Source of the DNA: Imperialibacter sp965651695
GTDB taxonomy: Bacteria > Bacteroidota > Bacteroidia > Cytophagales > Cyclobacteriaceae
Assembly (NCBI GenBank): GCA_965651695.1
Contig: CBFGTI010000009.1
Coordinates: forward strand, 5,619-69,618
DNA: 64,000 nucleotides
Direction: 5' to 3'
The position numbers and the translations under genes were made by a program. Positions 19,901-26,341 of the stretch are shown here, one piece after another; the stretch's first letter is position 1, and every line of letters begins with the position of its first letter. Below the pieces are notes generated by a model. That model saw nothing but the letters and a program-made list of their open reading frames with translations. It was not told where the DNA came from and did not search any database.

Positions 19901-21071
19901 CAACATTTACCAGTGGTATTTCAATTCCGGTGCTGCTGGAGCTACAGATGTAGCTATTGCCGGAGCAACCCAAAGGGTGTACTTTATTGATGCGGTGAAT
20001 TACGAAACACAGGGTACTTACTATGCCAAGGTTACCAGCCCGCTGGTACCCGGCTTTGATTTGCGCAATAGAAACCAGAACGTTCAGGCGATTACAAGTA
20101 TTTCGGGTGCCGTTACTGATGCGGGAGCACCGCTGGCCAGCGGCACGGTTACGTTGTATATGGTTCGGTCGGGCCCGTACCTGAACCTGGGTACGGTAGA
20201 CCTGGCTGCCGACGGTACCTACACTTTTGCCGGTGTGCCGCTGGCCGACTATCTGCTTTTGGCAACACCACCTCAAACGGAAGGTTTTGCAGATGCACTT
20301 AAAACTTATTACTCCAGCACGATAAACTGGGAGGAGGCCGATATACTGGTGGTAAGGGCTAAAACCGAAGGGGTAGGTATAAGCTTATTGAGGATACCGT
20401 CAGATTTGGGAGGCGACAACGTGGCAGCCGGTGTGCTTGAAGTGGATATTCCCGATGAAGAAATAGTAGACGAAGAAAGCCGTGTGCTGGCAAGGCAGCG
20501 GGTGAACGGTGCGGGCGTAAGCTTAAGCCGGCAGAGAGCAAGAGGCAAAGGCCTCGACGAAGAGTTCGACTATGAATTTGTGGCGTACGTGGTAACGGAC
20601 GAAAACGGCGAGTTTAAATTTGAAGGGCTTCCCGACGCGGTCTATCGTATCAACGTACAGTTCCCTGGCGTACCGATGGATCAATCCTCCGACCTGCTCC
20701 TTTCTTTTGACGAAAACACAGATCAGGATGCAGTAAATCTTTCGGCCCTTGTTACGCCCGAAGGCATTTCGGTTGAGAAAGTTGTAATTAAGGGAATTGC
20801 TGCGACCTACCTGCGCGACCTGGTGGTGTACCCCAATCCGGGAGAAGACCTTGTGCAACTGGAGTATTTTGTGAAGCGCAAAGTAGCCGGGCTTGTGATG
20901 AACATTTACGATGTGAGAGGACAAAAGATGGCGTCGCAACAGCTTCCGTTTTCCAGGGGGCCTCAGAACACCGAATTGAACCTGACTGGGTTGGCCGCCG
21001 GGATGTACATGCTTACCATTACGGATGTGAACAACACATTTATGGAAACGTTCAGGATACAGAAGAAGTAG
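10998..21071 (+). CDS. Giant secreted LRR / Ig-like / NHL-repeat protein with T9SS sorting domain
   Basis: 3,357 residues. A signal peptide (1-31, ending GAKAQ) is followed by eight modules, each with a cap of the type ALxxLYNATGGxxWxNxxxWL...TWxGVTVxxGRV, plant-type leucine-rich repeats (LxGxIPxxIGxLxxLxxLxLxxN) and an Ig-like domain with YQWYKDG. The caps start near residues 38, 385, 767, 1211, 1993, 2228, 2434 and 2809. Between modules 4 and 5 (about 1440-1985) lies a beta-propeller segment with NHL repeats such as GNDRIQVFSAEGTHLYSIGG. After about residue 3034 come two carboxypeptidase-regulatory/CnaB-like beta domains, then a type A T9SS C-terminal domain (YPNPGEDLVQLEY ... LAAGMYMLTI, ~3274-3357). 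It should cross the outer membrane through T9SS and be anchored or released as an adhesin or binding protein. A strong terminator follows directly. The ligand is unknown. Confidence 0.92.
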   Translation: MSIQNNQGPSSLSKIFFLVFFVTAFLSGAKAQTTQGVLDADYNALMDLYNSTGGGVDWIAGGWNTTDVSTWEGVTVAGDRVVGISLPTYGLNGPLPATMGNLTALQTLDLSDNILSGPIPVELFTIGTLTSLNLSINSLDGSIPDPSAMTLLTSLNLSDNSLSGAIPATIGSLAALTELDLSYNQLDGQLPGELFIISGIQTIRVYSNFLSGPIPDAFSTSIITLDLGANQLTGGVPLSMTTIPGLTNLYLEDNQLTDLPVFTGLTEFTVGGNYFDFGDIEPNISIAGMLYDYQLPVPKYPDVDIAEGGEIFMSYSIGGTNNVYQWYKDGLPIDGENLSSITISGATSANTGSYYLEITNTVAQDLILTTENTLVTIHGVTAGIINPDYVALQALYNATAGDSWNNTLALNAPWFTGDASTWHGVTVANNRVTNINLANNGLSGSIPATIEDLTALETLHLQGNQLSDPIPATIGSLTALNTLHLGNNQLTGGIPIEVGFLGNLTFLDLSQNLLTGGIPPEIGALFQLTSLNLHMNQLSGDLPAELWNLTNLTSLSLFMNQLTGAIPEDIGALTNLNSLQLTSNMFSGAIPNAIGTLTNLSSLAISGNQFSGSVPAGIGSLPGLTYLGLGDNELTELPDFSEAPWNSTIDEFSAYSNYFTFEDIEPNVGIANFNYNTQKSIPAQPDVTVTENNPFSISYTVGGTDNTYQWYKNGAPVGTNSSTYSVAAATMADNDYYYLAVTSPTLVPDLTLYTDQTLVTVNAAPLVETDSLALVEIFNALGGTGWFNNNGWLQLDAPVNTWYGVTVSGGRVTGLSLPSNNLAGAIPAAIGELDGLQMLNLNSNPIIDPIPGEIGNLTALTFLGLGQNYNAPSITALPTSIGNLTALTILDISGNRLDALPAEIGSLANLQELHAGSNQLTALPDVWGGLASLRSLNIEGNQISAYPASLGELTTLESVFINYNQFTAFPSFVGASSGSLRTLFMQGNQFAEIPAEINTLSVLEDLAIGNEAMTAVPASIFAISTLKSLYVYNSPLGTIPEEVTGLTNLLSLGMAGCGLTGELPAFLTTMPSLAYLDVAFNSLTTLPDFTGSAVENLRIGFNQLPFGEIEKVLAIPTLDYSPQNPIQAADEVNPLIGEKLLVRIPVSGSNNQYQWYKDEQIFEGFQTDSLVLASVAATDGGYYRLEVTSSVVAGLTLTTESIFVNPVEPVLETDSLALVAIYNATGGANWNNNNGWLQPGLPVANWAGVTVEGGRVTSLNLYGNQLAGTIPSQIGDLTGLQQLFLAWNQLVGDVPQEITNLTLLQHLDLGSNELTNLPDLTGLTSMAGLYLQDNYFTFEDLEPNVGIPGISYGYQKEVQIGEGIEVVIGAPLAISATVGGTGNQYQWFKNSVFLDGFTTSTYSVASSTTAERGRYYMEITNPAVPGLLLRTQSLEVEVLSPSYAYESGYVFWKKIGAETSGIFQHFPSVLAKDGLNNIYALDKDLKTINKFSASGELILSIPYPDYVSQVSDMAADAAGNLYISDESSSTIVKFDASGTFVYTIENTNGAFGIAIDSSGDLLFLPRNTLPFRLQRHSGSSGAFLGEIELTQGPEAGIYLGFELDPDGNIFLSEPSVGRIDKFSSAGAFVSSVDLAANGYSLWSGWYFSVAANGDIYFQVNYNSDLKVFHFGSDGSLISKFGDFSTLPSASGITTTADGILVADQILGLQQFDLAGNFIQTVGPRKDAAGQFNHAQKMAIDAFGNRYITDYFNGRIQKFDDEGTFLSTIGSLGTGAAQLQYPISVAVDAQGQLFVADSGNDRIQVFSAEGTHLYSIGGTGSADGQFSKPIAVSISGEFLFVLDAMNNRVQKFDLQGNHLLSFGSAGSGEGQFTNLNAMVIEADGNILIANNQPTKWVRFTQDGQFVEEIDLGIEFMNGLSTDNTGAVYVVGENGIGKADRNGGLLTQIGFSESVTENDIWGALAVSSNAAGDTLWISSSPNRVSIFYAAEPDLPKLDSLTLVELYNATGGTNWTNNSNWLSGNISTWFGVTVFEGRVIELSLPNNNLSGALPPTLGQLSAIQRLALNDNALTDAVPVSVLEMTGLSYLDISNNDLLTLPDLSSLTLLGVATGDELRVFGNKFQFTDLLPNITVPNYSYSPQQEIPALEPITISELEALSLSYTIEGEGTTFQWMKDGAPISGATAATYSKAQASTTDAGIYYLTATNPGLPGLTLATGATTVTVNILSVPESERSALADLYNATGGAGWTNKTNWLVDGQDVNTWHGVTVVEGRVTKIDLSNNNLIGAVPASFANLTALAELVLNNNQLTGLPDLSALALTTFNVSTNALTFEDLEPNIAKLTTYSPQAQIPSGGNRTLIEEEALSLQFTVGGANNTYQWFKDEVAIQGATAATYAVASARQANSGSYRLEIRNSTVADLALTTQAFTVTVNLKTVETTDRAALEALYNGTNGASWTNKTGWLTDAPVGEWFGVTVELGKVVSVALTSNNLVGPLPHSLFAMQSLRSLNLSGNQLSGTMPETITGLTQLQQLYLQDNQITGRIPSALGNLTALTALDLGRNKFYGSLPSSIGSLVNLESILGLAGNDLTGTLPASLGSLTKLKILAADDNQFEGLIPAELGSMAALTELYLHKNLLSGAVPAGLSSLASLQRLYLNENALEGTFPAAIAGITALKQVALNDNKFISLPSFKNGPALDLLHIANNKVGFGSIEPNMGIADFIYSPQGRYGLPADILHNVGEDYTFELGMGGTSNSYQWFKNDQAITGATAKDLVVTNPQSDAEGVYYAKVTNSAVPDLELQTEDYNFKLSSLERDRLALIAIFNATGGTNWINKDNWGTEASLDTWSGITVANNRVTQINLPNNRIVGDIPNDIRDIGALQVVNFSNSGEAFNPDVDNQIRSMPDMSRLTTLTSVNMTRNRLGFSSIEPNYVGLADKFVFSPQRRFGETTNTQVEVGSPHRLEIQVSGNNNIYQWYFNSGAAGATDVAIAGATQRVYFIDAVNYETQGTYYAKVTSPLVPGFDLRNRNQNVQAITSISGAVTDAGAPLASGTVTLYMVRSGPYLNLGTVDLAADGTYTFAGVPLADYLLLATPPQTEGFADALKTYYSSTINWEEADILVVRAKTEGVGISLLRIPSDLGGDNVAAGVLEVDIPDEEIVDEESRVLARQRVNGAGVSLSRQRARGKGLDEEFDYEFVAYVVTDENGEFKFEGLPDAVYRINVQFPGVPMDQSSDLLLSFDENTDQDAVNLSALVTPEGISVEKVVIKGIAATYLRDLVVYPNPGEDLVQLEYFVKRKVAGLVMNIYDVRGQKMASQQLPFSRGPQNTELNLTGLAAGMYMLTITDVNNTFMETFRIQKK
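11109..20090 (+). repeat. Eight diverged LRR-plus-Ig modules inside the giant gene, with an NHL propeller insert
   Basis: Module starts in nucleotides are about 11109, 12151, 13296, 14627, 16974, 17680, 18298 and 19422. Each has a conserved cap, a variable number of LRRs and an Ig-like domain carrying QWYK or QWFK. Modules 5 and 6 have the fewest LRRs; modules 2, 3 and 7 the most. The NHL block spans roughly 15315-16960. The copies are diverged in DNA, so this is old duplication rather than a recent tandem expansion. Confidence 0.85.
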
Positions 21072-21098
21072 AAAAGGGGCGCAAGCCCCTTTTTTTTT
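21072..21098 (+). terminator. Rho-independent terminator of the giant gene
   Basis: A perfect 9-bp stem (AAAAGGGGC / GCCCCTTTT) with a GCAA tetraloop, followed by a run of T, begins directly after the TAG stop at 21069-21071. It is the clearest intrinsic terminator in the window. Confidence 0.9.
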
Positions 21099-21375
21099 CT
21101 GCCCACCAAAGCCGGCCACAAGGTAAGTTTCGGCTCAATGCGGTTTGCTGCGCTGAAGAGGATAATTTCGCTGGCAGGCTACAGCGTGCAGCTTTTTGTT
21201 CACGCAGTGGAAATTGACCCTCAGGTGGTGGTGGGTCTTTTATTTTGGAGTTCTACAGCTGCAGCCGGGCTGCCTGCCCGCCGTTGTTAATAGTGTTGGC
21301 TGTTGTGTCGGCCGGGACTTGGGACTGCGTAAATGTCCGGCCAAAATTGTCGCTGAAATGATGTCGCCGGTCGCT
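21099..21375. other. Non-coding gap between the giant gene and the hybrid kinase
   Basis: I find no convincing gene here; open frames are short or run into the kinase gene antisense. Two loose hairpins are present: GACCC...GGGTC near 21218-21239, followed by T-rich DNA, and GCCGGGAC...GTCCGGC near 21311-21343, which could end transcription of either converging gene. Confidence 0.4.
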
Positions 21376-23550
21376 CTATGCTACATTATGAATCTCTTTG
21401 CTGCTAAGGCCATATTTCACCAGCATCTGATGCAAATTGCCCGGGTTGAAAGGCTTCATCATTACGTCGGTCATGCCACACTCAAGCACTTTCAGTTCTA
21501 CCTCACTTCGCGAAGAGGCTGTGAGGGCAATAATAGGTGTCTCACAGTTGGGCCGACCCGGCTCTCGAATCGCTTTTGATGCCATGTAGCCGTCAACAAC
21601 CGGCATTTCAAGGTCCATTAATATTACATCAAACTTTTCCCGTTCAGCCAGCGCTATTGCTTCTTTTCCGTCGGCGGCCTGTTTAAACGTTACTCCCCAC
21701 TTTTTCAAAAATCGGTCAAGCACCAGCTGGTTGATTTGATTATCGTCTACGGCAAGCACGTTTAGCTGCGAAAGCGACTCCATTGGGTCTTGCTGCCGGA
21801 TGGCTCTGCCCGGGCGTATATTTGCTTCCGCAAAAGGAAGGTCGAAAAAGAACGTAGCACCTTCATTTTTCTTTCCCTCCACCCAAATGGTGCCTCCCTG
21901 CTGCTCCACTATCATTTTCGAAATGGTAAGGCCAAGGCCCGTGCCTCCGTATTTTCTCGAAATCGTGTTGTCAGCCTGGCTATACTCGGCAAATATTTCC
22001 TGGTGTTTGTCAGGATCTATCCCAATGCCATTGTCGGCCACGGCAAAGCGTATCATAAGCGAATCGCCACGCTTCGGCAGCATTTTGCAGCTTACCTTAA
22101 TAAGCCCGTTCTCGGTAAACTTACTGGCATTGCCTATCAGGTTTGTAAGTACCTGTTTCAGTCGTTGCAAATCGCCCTTTACAAGCGAAGGCAGGTTATG
22201 GTCAGTTTCGTATTTGATCAAATTGCCTTTTTCGCTGGCTTTGTATTTCAACGAGTTCACCAGTCTTTCAACCTCATCACTCAGCCGGAAGGGTATTTCC
22301 TCAAACTGTATCTTTTCGCCCGACATCTTGGTGAAATCCAGGGTGTCGTTAATCAATGTAAGCAGATTCTCGGCTGAATACTGCATGGTTTTGAGCAAGT
22401 CTTGCTGATCGGCCCGTGGCGATTCATCCATCAGTATTTTGCTCATCCCTATTACAGCGTTTAACGGGGTGCGTATTTCGTGCGACATTGTGGAAAGAAA
22501 CCGCTCTTTGGCCAGCGATGCGTCTTCTGCTTTCTTTTTAGCTATTTGCAATTGCTCTTCCGCATGTTTTCTTTCAGTGATGTCGCGTAAAATGGCGTGG
22601 GTTTGAATATGCTCTCCTTTGGCATTAAAAATTTTTTGAACGTTCCCCTCGAGCCACACTGTTTTGCCATCTTTCGTTTGCACCGAAATATCGTTGGTAA
22701 AATTGGAGCCATTCATGTTTTGGAACAAAATGCCGAGAAACGAAACGATTCTTTTGCCGATGATCTCATCGGGCGTGCGACCAAGAATTTTTTCGACAGA
22801 GGGCGATAGGTAGCTGATCCGTTCGTCTGCATCGCATAGCAAAATAATATCTTTTGAGTAGGTGGCCAGAAGCTTGTAAAAACCTTCTTTTTCTGTAAGA
22901 TTCTCCTTTATTTGCTGAATATCGGCTGGCGAAAATGATATTTCCGATTTGTTTTTGCCCCTCAGGTGGCTGGCCGCGAGGATGTCGCTTAGCAGCAGCT
23001 GTATTTGACGGACTTTTATTACCACCGAACCCAATCCAGTGGCTATAGCGAATGTTCCGGCTACCGCCACCACCGCGAAAACCAGCAGCGTGCCGGTGTG
23101 CTGTGTAATGGTGTACAGGTAAGCTATGCTTGTGTAAATAGCCTGCGAAAACGGAATAGCGAACCAAAATGCCAGGGAGAATCGATGAGTAGCGCCGAAC
23201 ATGAGAAAGATCAGGCCTATTAGCAGAATGAACAGGATAACCTGCACCACAACAACGTTGGGAAACGCATAGCCCAACAGAAACACAAAAAGATTTGCAA
23301 GACAAAGGGTAGTGTACCTTTTCCACAATTTGCCGTTGGTGTTTTCGTATAGTGCCATTACAAAGTGTGTAGTGGCAATGAGCATAAAGCTACTGGCCGG
23401 GTCGGGCTGCCCTTGCTGCCACAGCAGGCTCGCGATGAGCACATTGAGGCTGCCGAAAAAGTAATTGATTATGTTTGAGGTAACCAACACCTTCGACTTG
23501 ATGCTCATGGGTCCTTTTTTTTCGTATCCGCTAAAGAGTTCTGTTGTCAT
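21376..23550 (-). CDS. Hybrid sensor histidine kinase with PAS and receiver domains
   Basis: 724 residues: about six transmembrane helices (residues ~25-190), a PAS/PAC sensor domain (~225-345, with DADERISYLSPSVEKILG), a HisKA dimerisation domain with phospho-acceptor His near 355 (FLSTMSHEIRTPLNAVIG), a HATPase domain (VLTNLIGNASKFTENG, then GGTGLGLTISK) and a C-terminal receiver with phospho-Asp near 645 (VILMDLEMPVVDG). It can autophosphorylate and pass phosphate internally; no Hpt domain or output regulator is adjacent. The membrane domain probably senses a membrane or envelope cue. It converges with the giant surface-protein gene. Start is ATG 23550. Confidence 0.93.
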   Translation of the reverse strand: MTTELFSGYEKKGPMSIKSKVLVTSNIINYFFGSLNVLIASLLWQQGQPDPASSFMLIATTHFVMALYENTNGKLWKRYTTLCLANLFVFLLGYAFPNVVVVQVILFILLIGLIFLMFGATHRFSLAFWFAIPFSQAIYTSIAYLYTITQHTGTLLVFAVVAVAGTFAIATGLGSVVIKVRQIQLLLSDILAASHLRGKNKSEISFSPADIQQIKENLTEKEGFYKLLATYSKDIILLCDADERISYLSPSVEKILGRTPDEIIGKRIVSFLGILFQNMNGSNFTNDISVQTKDGKTVWLEGNVQKIFNAKGEHIQTHAILRDITERKHAEEQLQIAKKKAEDASLAKERFLSTMSHEIRTPLNAVIGMSKILMDESPRADQQDLLKTMQYSAENLLTLINDTLDFTKMSGEKIQFEEIPFRLSDEVERLVNSLKYKASEKGNLIKYETDHNLPSLVKGDLQRLKQVLTNLIGNASKFTENGLIKVSCKMLPKRGDSLMIRFAVADNGIGIDPDKHQEIFAEYSQADNTISRKYGGTGLGLTISKMIVEQQGGTIWVEGKKNEGATFFFDLPFAEANIRPGRAIRQQDPMESLSQLNVLAVDDNQINQLVLDRFLKKWGVTFKQAADGKEAIALAEREKFDVILMDLEMPVVDGYMASKAIREPGRPNCETPIIALTASSRSEVELKVLECGMTDVMMKPFNPGNLHQMLVKYGLSSKEIHNVA

Positions 23551-23577
23551 GGAACAGAGAATTTAAAAATGGCTTTA

Positions 23578-23585
23578 CAAATGTA
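23578..23585 (-). promoter_or_regulatory. Putative -7 box (TACATTTG, minus strand) for the hybrid kinase
   Basis: On the minus strand the bases read TACATTTG, matching TAnnTTTG, 28 bp upstream of the ATG at 23550. A TTG lies upstream but not at the canonical distance. Confidence 0.35.
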
Positions 23586-23795
23586 ATTCCTCATAAGCAA
23601 CCGCATTTTGCAAGCGCTGTTTTCTCCTTACAGGTATGTTTTTTTTGTTCTTTTCCAGTATTTTCCATTTGCGCAAATGTTTTCTCAGCCTAAGGCATTC
23701 ATTTGGCTGTATTTACGCGGGAACAGATTGTGGTGAACGTTGATTGGCAGATGTGCGTTTTTTTGTAGTTTTCCATTATTTCCCCGAAAAGTTGT

Positions 23796-24500
23796 ATGAA
23801 TTCGCTTAAAAGCTTTCTGTTGTGGTGTGTGCTGCTGGTACTTTGGAGTAGCTTTTTTTACGAACAAGAAGCTGGTGCAGTGCTCCAAAAGCACTTCGAA
23901 GCCATTGGTGAGCAAACGTTGAAGCAAATTCAGGGGGTGCACGCAACGGGCCGGCTGCAGCGCTCAGCCGGCAGCGACCTTTATTTCAAGATGTACGTGA
24001 AAGGCAACGATCGGGTGCGTGTGGAATGGTCGGACGGGGCACGCCGATGGGTAGAAGTTTATAGTAACGGCAGCGGCTGGAGCAACAAAGCCGGGCAGGT
24101 TAGCCCGCTCCTGGGTCAGGATCTTTATAACCTCGGCTGGCTTGCGAAATTTATGTCGCCACTGCGCGGTATAGATCCGCAACAGGTGCGATTGGGAGAG
24201 TCTACGGTAGACGGGGAGCAGTTCTATAATCTCCAAATTGATGGCGGCAACAGCAAAATTGAATATTTGGTGGATAAGACCAGTTTTCTTCTGGCATACC
24301 AAAGGCTATCAGTAGCGGGGGCATCGGATTTGGTGCCGCAGCAAGTCAGCTACGAGAAGTTCAAGGGTGTGGCCGATGCCAGGGTGGCCACTATTTTTCT
24401 GATAAAGACCAACGATGGCACCGGTGAGATTGTAAGAGAAATGATTTTTGACGACCTGGTATTTGGGTACCCTGTGCCCGATTCGCTTTTTGAGCTATAA
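23796..24500 (+). CDS. LolA-like outer-membrane lipoprotein-sorting domain protein
   Basis: 234 residues with a hydrophobic N-terminal segment (6-22, signal peptide or anchor). The rest is beta-rich and pattern-matches LolA/LppX-type half-barrels: repeated strands such as IQGVHATGRLQRSAG, YFKMYVKGNDRVRVEW and IEYLVDKTSFLLAYQRLSV, ending with FDDLVFGYPVPDSLFEL, close to the family C-terminus. LolA carries lipoproteins through the periplasm; paralogues in Bacteroidota bind other lipids. No LolCDE genes adjoin, although a LolC/E-like permease lies at 29.5 kb. Call by overall pattern, not by a catalytic motif. Confidence 0.6.
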   Translation: MNSLKSFLLWCVLLVLWSSFFYEQEAGAVLQKHFEAIGEQTLKQIQGVHATGRLQRSAGSDLYFKMYVKGNDRVRVEWSDGARRWVEVYSNGSGWSNKAGQVSPLLGQDLYNLGWLAKFMSPLRGIDPQQVRLGESTVDGEQFYNLQIDGGNSKIEYLVDKTSFLLAYQRLSVAGASDLVPQQVSYEKFKGVADARVATIFLIKTNDGTGEIVREMIFDDLVFGYPVPDSLFEL

Positions 24501-24506
24501 AAACAG

Positions 24507-24532
24507 CAAAAATGCCCCTGCGCCGGCAGGGG
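24507..24532. terminator. Hairpin terminator between converging genes
   Basis: CCCCTGC, loop GCCG, GCAGGGG gives a 7-bp GC-rich stem. On the minus strand it is followed by a T-rich stretch, so it most likely ends the gene at 24580-24906 and may also serve the plus-strand LolA-like gene. Confidence 0.65.
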
Positions 24533-24579
24533 ACATCATGTGCGTGTCACCATCTCTTTGAAATGTGATTTGGTAATGC

Positions 24580-24906
24580 TCAGTTATCTTTTTTATCCAG
24601 CTTGTGCGATATTAGCAGCCCAGCGCCACCAAAGATAAAGATCATTGAAAAATAGGCCACTTCCTCTTCAAGGTTAAAATTGCTCTCCAGGATGTTTCCA
24701 AAAAGAATGCCCATGCCTACGCCAATAAAAAGCAAGCCGATTTTCAGCGCCAGGGTATTGGGGCTTCTGAATTTGAACACATTAGGATCGGCTCCTTTCT
24801 CAATTGCGGCGAGTCTCTCCTCATTTAAAAATTTTCTCATGAAGATGATCGTGATCGCCACAGAGATAAACAGTGTTAAGGGGATTAATACTTCAGGTCC
24901 GTTCAT
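24580..24906 (-). CDS. DUF6249-like small membrane protein
   Basis: 108 residues: a first helix (VLIPLTLFISVAITIIFMR), a charged cytoplasmic piece (FLNEERLAAIEKGADPNVF), then two more helices (LALKIGLLFIGVGMGILFG and a C-terminal one near GGAGLLI), ending in basic/acidic residues. This matches small proteins called DUF6249 in Bacteroidota. The motif RLAAIEKGxDP is the most recognisable part. It is divergent from the ECF sigma factor gene (113 bp between starts), so it may belong to that regulatory unit. Molecular function is unknown. Confidence 0.7.
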   Translation of the reverse strand: MNGPEVLIPLTLFISVAITIIFMRKFLNEERLAAIEKGADPNVFKFRSPNTLALKIGLLFIGVGMGILFGNILESNFNLEEEVAYFSMIFIFGGAGLLISHKLDKKDN

Positions 24907-25019
24907 ATTACTTCAAGTTTTGATTTGCCCTTTTGACGCCGCATCATTTTGATCGGTTACAAGAATAAATTCAAAAATTTCTGGTAACTTCTTGTCAACT
25001 TGCAGCGTCAAACCCAACA

Positions 25020-25589
25020 GTGATACATACTAACCATACGGAGGAGGAGCTTATTTCCCTTATCAGAAAGGGAGATTCACGCAGTTACCGTTATTTGGTT
25101 GAGAGCCATAAAAACCATGCGTATACGCTGTCTTTCCGAATAGTGGGCAACCACGAAGACGCCCAGGAGGTAACACAGGATGCATTTATTAAGGCATTTA
25201 ACAATATTTCTTCGTTTAAGGGAGAGGCTAAATTTAGCACCTGGCTTTACCGCATCGTGTTTAACACAGCCATAAGCCGGAAGCGAAGGAAAAAGCTGCC
25301 GGAGATGGACATTGAAAAAGCCCATTTTGTTTTCGATGCAGACGGGTCGCATAACAACCTGCAGCGGCAGGAGCGGAAACGTTGGCTCGATCAGGCCCTG
25401 AGTAATTTGTCTGAAGACGATTCGTTTTTAATAACGCTGTACTATTTTCAGGAGCTTACATTAGAAGAGATAGAAAAGGTAACGGGGTTTGCTCCCAGCC
25501 TGCTTAAAGTGAAGATTTTCAGGGCAAGGAAAAAGCTGGCAGAGTGGTTGCACAAAAATTTGAAAGAGGAAGTTACTTCACTTACATAA
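25020..25589 (+). CDS. ECF-type RNA polymerase sigma factor
   Basis: 189 residues from GTG 25020. Region 2 (~25-90) includes the -10-recognition stretch DAQEVTQDAFIKAFNNI and FSTWLYRIVFNTAISRKRRK. Region 4 (~125-180) carries the helix-turn-helix LEEIEKVTGFAPSLLKVKIF, ending RARKKLAEWL. The linker between the two is short, as in group 4 sigma factors. The next gene begins one base after its stop and encodes a membrane protein with anti-sigma features, so the pair probably forms a signal-responsive switch. Target promoters cannot be deduced here. Confidence 0.93.
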   Translation: MIHTNHTEEELISLIRKGDSRSYRYLVESHKNHAYTLSFRIVGNHEDAQEVTQDAFIKAFNNISSFKGEAKFSTWLYRIVFNTAISRKRRKKLPEMDIEKAHFVFDADGSHNNLQRQERKRWLDQALSNLSEDDSFLITLYYFQELTLEEIEKVTGFAPSLLKVKIFRARKKLAEWLHKNLKEEVTSLT

Positions 25590-25590
25590 C

Positions 25591-26106
25591 ATGAGTGATA
25601 TGAAAAACATAGAAGAAAAGATCTTTGATTATATAGAAGATAACCTTTCGCCCGGGGAGAAGGCGCAGTTTGAGCAGTTGCTGGCGCAGGATGCCACGCT
25701 AAAGGCTGAGGTGGAGGCGATTGTGAAGGCAGATGCACTTATGCTGGAAAACAGGCTTGAGCTTAGGCTCGACGACCAGTTTGCCGATAACGTAATAGCA
25801 AAAATAGGGCAGGCCAAAAACCGGTTTAAAACCAGCAACAGGATACTGTGGCTGGCCCTGAGTATGTTCGGCCTCGTGGTGGTGGCTGTAGTTATTATGT
25901 TGCCGGCCATGCAAACAGGTGGCGGCGGTTACCTTGTGCCGGAAGAGTGGCTGCCCACCATGCCAGCATTTGATGGCAGCAAAGTGATAAAGATGATCGA
26001 CAACCCCGCGTTAATACAGCTTGCGCTTATTATTAATGCCATAGCCCTTTTGCTGGTGCTGGACAGGGTGCTAAGCAATAAGCTGAAGGTAGATTTTAAG
26101 AATTAA
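25591..26106 (+). CDS. Probable membrane anti-sigma factor
   Basis: 171 residues. The N-terminal ~70 residues are acidic and helical, and the motif FDYIEDNLSPGEKAQFEQLLAQD resembles the start of zinc-less anti-sigma domains that grip the sigma factor. A transmembrane helix follows at ~85-108 (ILWLALSMFGLVVVAVVIM), then a periplasmic stretch, and a second helix near 143-160. The ATG at 25591 lies one base after the sigma gene stop, implying translational coupling. The zinc-binding HxxxCxxC of ZAS anti-sigma factors is absent. Function is inferred from position and topology. Confidence 0.7.
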   Translation: MSDMKNIEEKIFDYIEDNLSPGEKAQFEQLLAQDATLKAEVEAIVKADALMLENRLELRLDDQFADNVIAKIGQAKNRFKTSNRILWLALSMFGLVVVAVVIMLPAMQTGGGGYLVPEEWLPTMPAFDGSKVIKMIDNPALIQLALIINAIALLLVLDRVLSNKLKVDFKN

Positions 26107-26151
26107 AGGAAGTAAACAAAAAGGCACAAGAGAAGGGAAAGGGAGGGGAAC

Positions 26152-26328
26152 TTAGCTCCCGCACCCCACACATTCAAAATCTGAATTCATGGGCCGTACA
26201 CCCTCCAGCGACATCTTCAGGTTGTGGATTTTATCTCTGATGTCCATATCCTGAAACATGTCGCCGGTTAACTGGCTTTCAAGATCTTTGATCTGCGATT
26301 CGAGAGTCACTTTGTCTTGTTCGGTCAT
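26152..26328 (-). CDS. 58-residue conserved small protein with C-terminal CxxC
   Basis: Minus-strand ORF from ATG 26328 to TAA 26152. It begins MTEQDKVTLESQIKDLESQL (helical, probably coiled-coil), then GDMFQDMDIRDKIHNLKMSL, and ends DFECVGCGS. It starts 13 bp after the SNF2 helicase stop on the same strand, so the two are likely co-transcribed. The ECxGCGS tail could bind metal or form a disulfide. I recall similar short proteins in other Bacteroidota, all without a function. Codon use and the intact frame argue that it is real. Confidence 0.7.
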   Translation of the reverse strand: MTEQDKVTLESQIKDLESQLTGDMFQDMDIRDKIHNLKMSLEGVRPMNSDFECVGCGS

Positions 26329-26341
26329 TTTTTGAAGGGAT

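Noticed and set aside
19422..20276. 284-codon minus-strand open frame
   Set aside because: It is antisense to the giant LRR gene, whose frame, repeats and C-terminal sorting domain are clear; the antisense protein has no recognisable motif.
21196..21579. 127-codon plus-strand frame after the giant gene
   Set aside because: Its second half is antisense to the hybrid kinase receiver domain; no motif or start signal supports it.
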